Shown here: positions 41,367 to 43,821 of the stretch, in pieces
How positions within the stretch are numbered: the first letter of the stretch is position 1
Layout of the letters: each line of letters opens with the position of its first letter
Assembly: GCA_018920315.1 (NCBI GenBank)
Contig: JAHLMP010000007.1
Location: forward strand, 1 to 43,821
Direction of reading: 5' to 3'
Length of the DNA: 43,821 nt
From: Candidatus Aenigmatarchaeota archaeon
Lineage (GTDB): Archaea; Aenigmatarchaeota; Aenigmatarchaeia; GW2011-AR5; JAHLMP01
The notes under the pieces: model-generated
Told to the model about the DNA's origin: nothing
Databases searched by the model: none
Seen by the model: only the letters and a program-made list of their open reading frames with translations
Program-made: the position numbers and the translations under genes

Positions 41367-43451
41367 ATGCAAGCTATTGAAACATTTTTTATAGTTCCAA
41401 TTTCAGGAATAATAGGCATTATTTTCTCACTAATTCTCATAAAAAATATTTTTAAGAAAGACGAAGGAACAGAAAAGATGAAAGAAATAGGTAAAACCAT
41501 CTTTGAAGCTGCTATGGCTTATTTAAAAAGACAATACAAAACTATTGCAATAGTAGCTTTGATAACTTCAATACTAATAGGGTTAGCCACAGGTTATAAT
41601 AATGTAGAAATGGGTATGAAAACAGCAATTTCATTCTTGCTCGGAGCTTTATGTTCAGGTGCTTCTGGATTTATAGGCATGTATGTTTCAGTAAAGTCAA
41701 ATGTAAGATGTGCTAGTGCAGCAAGAAGAAGTTTGAACGAAGCTATACAAGTAGCTATAAGGGGAGGAGCTGTTTCAGGTTTCTTAATAGTTAGTCTTTG
41801 CTTACTTGGAATTTCAGGAATATTCTTTGCTTACAATGGATTAGAGAGACCAAATATAGTACCTTATGAAATCGTTGGTTTTAGCTTTGGTGCAAGCTTT
41901 GTTGCAATATTTGCTTTGCTTGGTGGTGGCATATATACAAAGGCTGCTGACATGGGGGCTGATTTAGTAGGAAAGGTTGAGAAAGGTATTCCTGAAGATG
42001 ATCCAAGAAATGCAGCTGTAATAGCAGATCTTGTTGGTGATAATGTTGGAGATTGTGCTGGGAGAGGTGCTGACCTCTTCGAATCTACTGCTGCTGCTAT
42101 AATAGGTGGCATGGTATTAGGCATTGCTATGTATTCCATTTCAAAAGATATAAACTGGATCATTTACCCATTACTAATAATCTCCATAGGACTTATTGCC
42201 TCTATTGTAGGAATATTATCTGTTAGAGGAAATGAGGATGAAAACCCAATATTAGCTTTAAATCGTGGCTATTATATTACGATTTTAATAAGCCTTATTG
42301 GAATTTATATTATTACTACAACTCTTCTAGGAAAGGTTATATACTTCTTTGCAACATTGGTTGGCATAGCAACTAGCATAGTTTTTGTTTATATTACAAG
42401 GTATTATACTGAAGCAAAATTTAGGCCGGTAAAGAGCATAGCAGAAGCGAGCAAGACAGGAGCAGCAACAAATATTCTTACAGGAATTTCCGTAGCTTTT
42501 GAGTGCATCTTTCCTACTGTTATAACGATTAGTGCAGCATTGTTAATTTCATATTGGTTAGGAAGTTTAGAGGGCTCTGGCCTCTATGGTACAGCTTTAG
42601 CTGCAATAGGTATGCTTACAAGCTGCGCTTATCTATTAGCCATGGATACATTTGGTCCAATCTCTGATAATGCAAATGGAATAATAGAGATGAGTGGAGA
42701 AGAAAAAGCAAGAAAGAGAACAGAGGGATTGGATGCAGTAGGAAATACTACAAAAGCTTTAACAAAAGGTTATGCAATAGGTTCTGCTGCTTTAGCTGCA
42801 TTTGTCCTATTTTCTGCTTATATCTCAAAAGTCAGAGAGATAAGAGGTTTAGGAATAGATGTAAATATTTTACAACCAGATGTATTTGTAGCAAGTTTAA
42901 TTGCAGGAGCATTAGTATTTTTATTTAGCGCTTTGGGGTTCAGGGCAGTTGGAAAAACAGCAAGTAAGATAATAGAAGAGGTAAGAAGGCAATTTAAAGA
43001 AAACCCTCTTATAATGAAAGGAAAAGCAAAGCCAGATTATAAGAAGGTAGTGGACATAGCAACAAAAGCAGGTTTAAAAGAGATGACAACACCATCAATA
43101 CTTGCAATATCTACTCCTATCCTTCTAGGCATTATATTTAAACTTCTTGGTTTCAATGCAGCAGAAGCAGTAGGAGGCTTTTTGATAGTAGGGACAATAA
43201 CAGGAATATTAGTAGGAACTTTCATGAATAATGGTGGTGGCGCTTGGGATAATGCAAAGAAGTATATTGAAGCAGGAGGCTTAAAAGATGAAGAAGGAAA
43301 AACCATAACAAAAGGTACTCCAACACATGCTGCAGCTGTTGTAGGCGATACAGTCGGAGATCCATTCAAAGATACTGTAGGACCTTCTCTTAATGTATTG
43401 ATAAAAATAATAAGCACAAGCACTCTAATTTTATGCGTTCTTTTCTTGTAA
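41367..43451 (+). CDS. hppA: Membrane proton-translocating pyrophosphatase, K+-independent type
   Basis: 694 residues, about 16 transmembrane helices. It couples PPi hydrolysis to proton pumping. Substrate loops are visible: DMGADLVGKVEKGIPEDDPRNAAVIADLVGDNVGDCAGRGADLFES, DTFGPISDNANGI, GGAWDNAKKYIE and GDTVGDPFKDTVGPSLN. The motif GNTTKALTKGYAIGSA with Lys at residue 463 (rather than Ala) is the known marker of the K+-independent H+-pumping subclass. Supports energy saving from PPi in an anaerobe. Confidence 0.95.
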   Translation: MQAIETFFIVPISGIIGIIFSLILIKNIFKKDEGTEKMKEIGKTIFEAAMAYLKRQYKTIAIVALITSILIGLATGYNNVEMGMKTAISFLLGALCSGASGFIGMYVSVKSNVRCASAARRSLNEAIQVAIRGGAVSGFLIVSLCLLGISGIFFAYNGLERPNIVPYEIVGFSFGASFVAIFALLGGGIYTKAADMGADLVGKVEKGIPEDDPRNAAVIADLVGDNVGDCAGRGADLFESTAAAIIGGMVLGIAMYSISKDINWIIYPLLIISIGLIASIVGILSVRGNEDENPILALNRGYYITILISLIGIYIITTTLLGKVIYFFATLVGIATSIVFVYITRYYTEAKFRPVKSIAEASKTGAATNILTGISVAFECIFPTVITISAALLISYWLGSLEGSGLYGTALAAIGMLTSCAYLLAMDTFGPISDNANGIIEMSGEEKARKRTEGLDAVGNTTKALTKGYAIGSAALAAFVLFSAYISKVREIRGLGIDVNILQPDVFVASLIAGALVFLFSALGFRAVGKTASKIIEEVRRQFKENPLIMKGKAKPDYKKVVDIATKAGLKEMTTPSILAISTPILLGIIFKLLGFNAAEAVGGFLIVGTITGILVGTFMNNGGGAWDNAKKYIEAGGLKDEEGKTITKGTPTHAAAVVGDTVGDPFKDTVGPSLNVLIKIISTSTLILCVLFL

Positions 43452-43482
43452 AATTAAATTTCTTATCAGACTTCCATGTTTT

Positions 43483-43821
43483 TCAAATTTTATTGCCTTT
43501 TTTGCTAATCAATGATAGAATCTCGTTAACATTTATCTCGAAGGCTGCAACAGGAAATACTATATTCCATTTTTCTAATACATAAGGATTCAATTCTCCA
43601 ATAATTCCAACTTCTTTTTTCTCAACGACGATTTTTGCAACTCTACCTTCTATAAAACTTTCATGAGTAGTTGGGATTAGCTCATATTTTAATTTCAAAT
43701 TTCTTAAAAGCGCATCTAAGCAAGGTGCTATATCTTCGTACCCAGCCTTTGTATCACTTATAGCTGCAGAAAGCTTCTCTATGTCTTTTGCTTCTTTATC
43801 TTCTAATATAACACAAGTACC
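43483..43821 (-). CDS. pheT: Phenylalanyl-tRNA synthetase beta subunit, C-terminal end (cut by window edge)
   Basis: The frame stays open to the window end, giving ~112 residues beginning GTCVILEDKEAKDIEKLSAA and running through KYELIPTTHESFIEGRVAKIVV, VGIIGELNPYVLEKWNIVFPVAAFEINVNEI to the stop. The GIIGExxPxVLxxWxIxxPVAAFEI stretch is characteristic of archaeal/eukaryotic PheT, ending the tRNA-synthetase-like domain. The N-terminal two-thirds lie outside. An internal TTG at 43698 is not the true start. Confidence 0.88.
   Translation of the reverse strand, partial: GTCVILEDKEAKDIEKLSAAISDTKAGYEDIAPCLDALLRNLKLKYELIPTTHESFIEGRVAKIVVEKKEVGIIGELNPYVLEKWNIVFPVAAFEINVNEILSLISKKGNKI

Noticed and set aside
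1-43821. CRISPR array, insertion sequence, integrase or attachment site
   Set aside because: No regularly spaced repeats, transposase or integrase motifs, or tRNA-end duplications were seen.

Overview
The window is AT-rich archaeal chromosome (roughly 30% G+C by eye). Archaeal markers are ribosomal protein eS6, Alba, aIF5B, archaeal-type triosephosphate isomerase, PolD small subunit DP1, Orc1/Cdc6, SecD/SecF without SecA-type genes, archaeal RibL and intron-bearing tRNAs. Compact genes, short intergenic gaps, starts placed about 26 nt from TATA boxes and a trans-split initiator tRNA recall Nanoarchaeum-like DPANN archaea, probably thermophilic. The lineage is an inference. Nothing here looks phage-derived, and there are no insertion sequences and no CRISPR array.

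Layout. 1-3430: surface-glycan genes (sugar epimerase fragment, GT-C membrane glycosyltransferase, UPF0104 flippase-like protein). 3455-5766: two poorly known proteins, eS6 and RibL. 5783-9344: a two-gene operon of unknown function, a TIM-barrel metalloenzyme-like protein and a large orphan. 9458-16390: a glycogen/alpha-glucan block (debranching catalytic domain, compact GT35 phosphorylase, GT4/5 synthase, GH57 amylase, second GT4/5). 16489-21472: tpiA, nnrD, a 35-residue zinc ribbon, a PflX-type radical SAM enzyme, alba, infB.

21542-21747 holds the most striking element: an initiator tRNA-Met encoded as two half genes on opposite strands. The 3' half is on the minus strand and the 5' half on the plus strand. 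They carry complementary leader and trailer, and the 5' half also has a 22-nt intron in its D stem. Joining the three pieces gives a 75-nt tRNA with A1:U72, a CAU anticodon and the GGG/CCC anticodon-stem pairs of initiators.

21897-29089: nrdD, thpR, a nucleotidyltransferase, a geranylgeranyl-reductase-family flavoprotein, secF-secD. 29177-32700: a small [NiFe] hydrogenase island (HypC-like protein, maturation protease, large and small subunits, divergent regulator). 32709-35724: a membrane-anchored Sm-like protein, a membrane protein, RNase Z and MinD. 35803-38933: intron-containing tRNA-Arg(TCT), DP1, Orc1/Cdc6 and a repeat-rich probable replication origin, in an origin-cdc6-DP1 order like that of Thermococcales. 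38934-43821: DUF35 protein with thiolase (mevalonate entry), a dCMP-deaminase-like enzyme, proton-pumping pyrophosphatase and the 3' end of pheT.

Together the genes suggest a small anaerobe that stores and mobilises glucan, uses glycolysis/gluconeogenesis, handles hydrogen through a reduced group-3-like hydrogenase, pumps protons with pyrophosphate, makes isoprenoid lipids, and processes tRNAs with heavy reliance on the splicing endonuclease and RNase Z.
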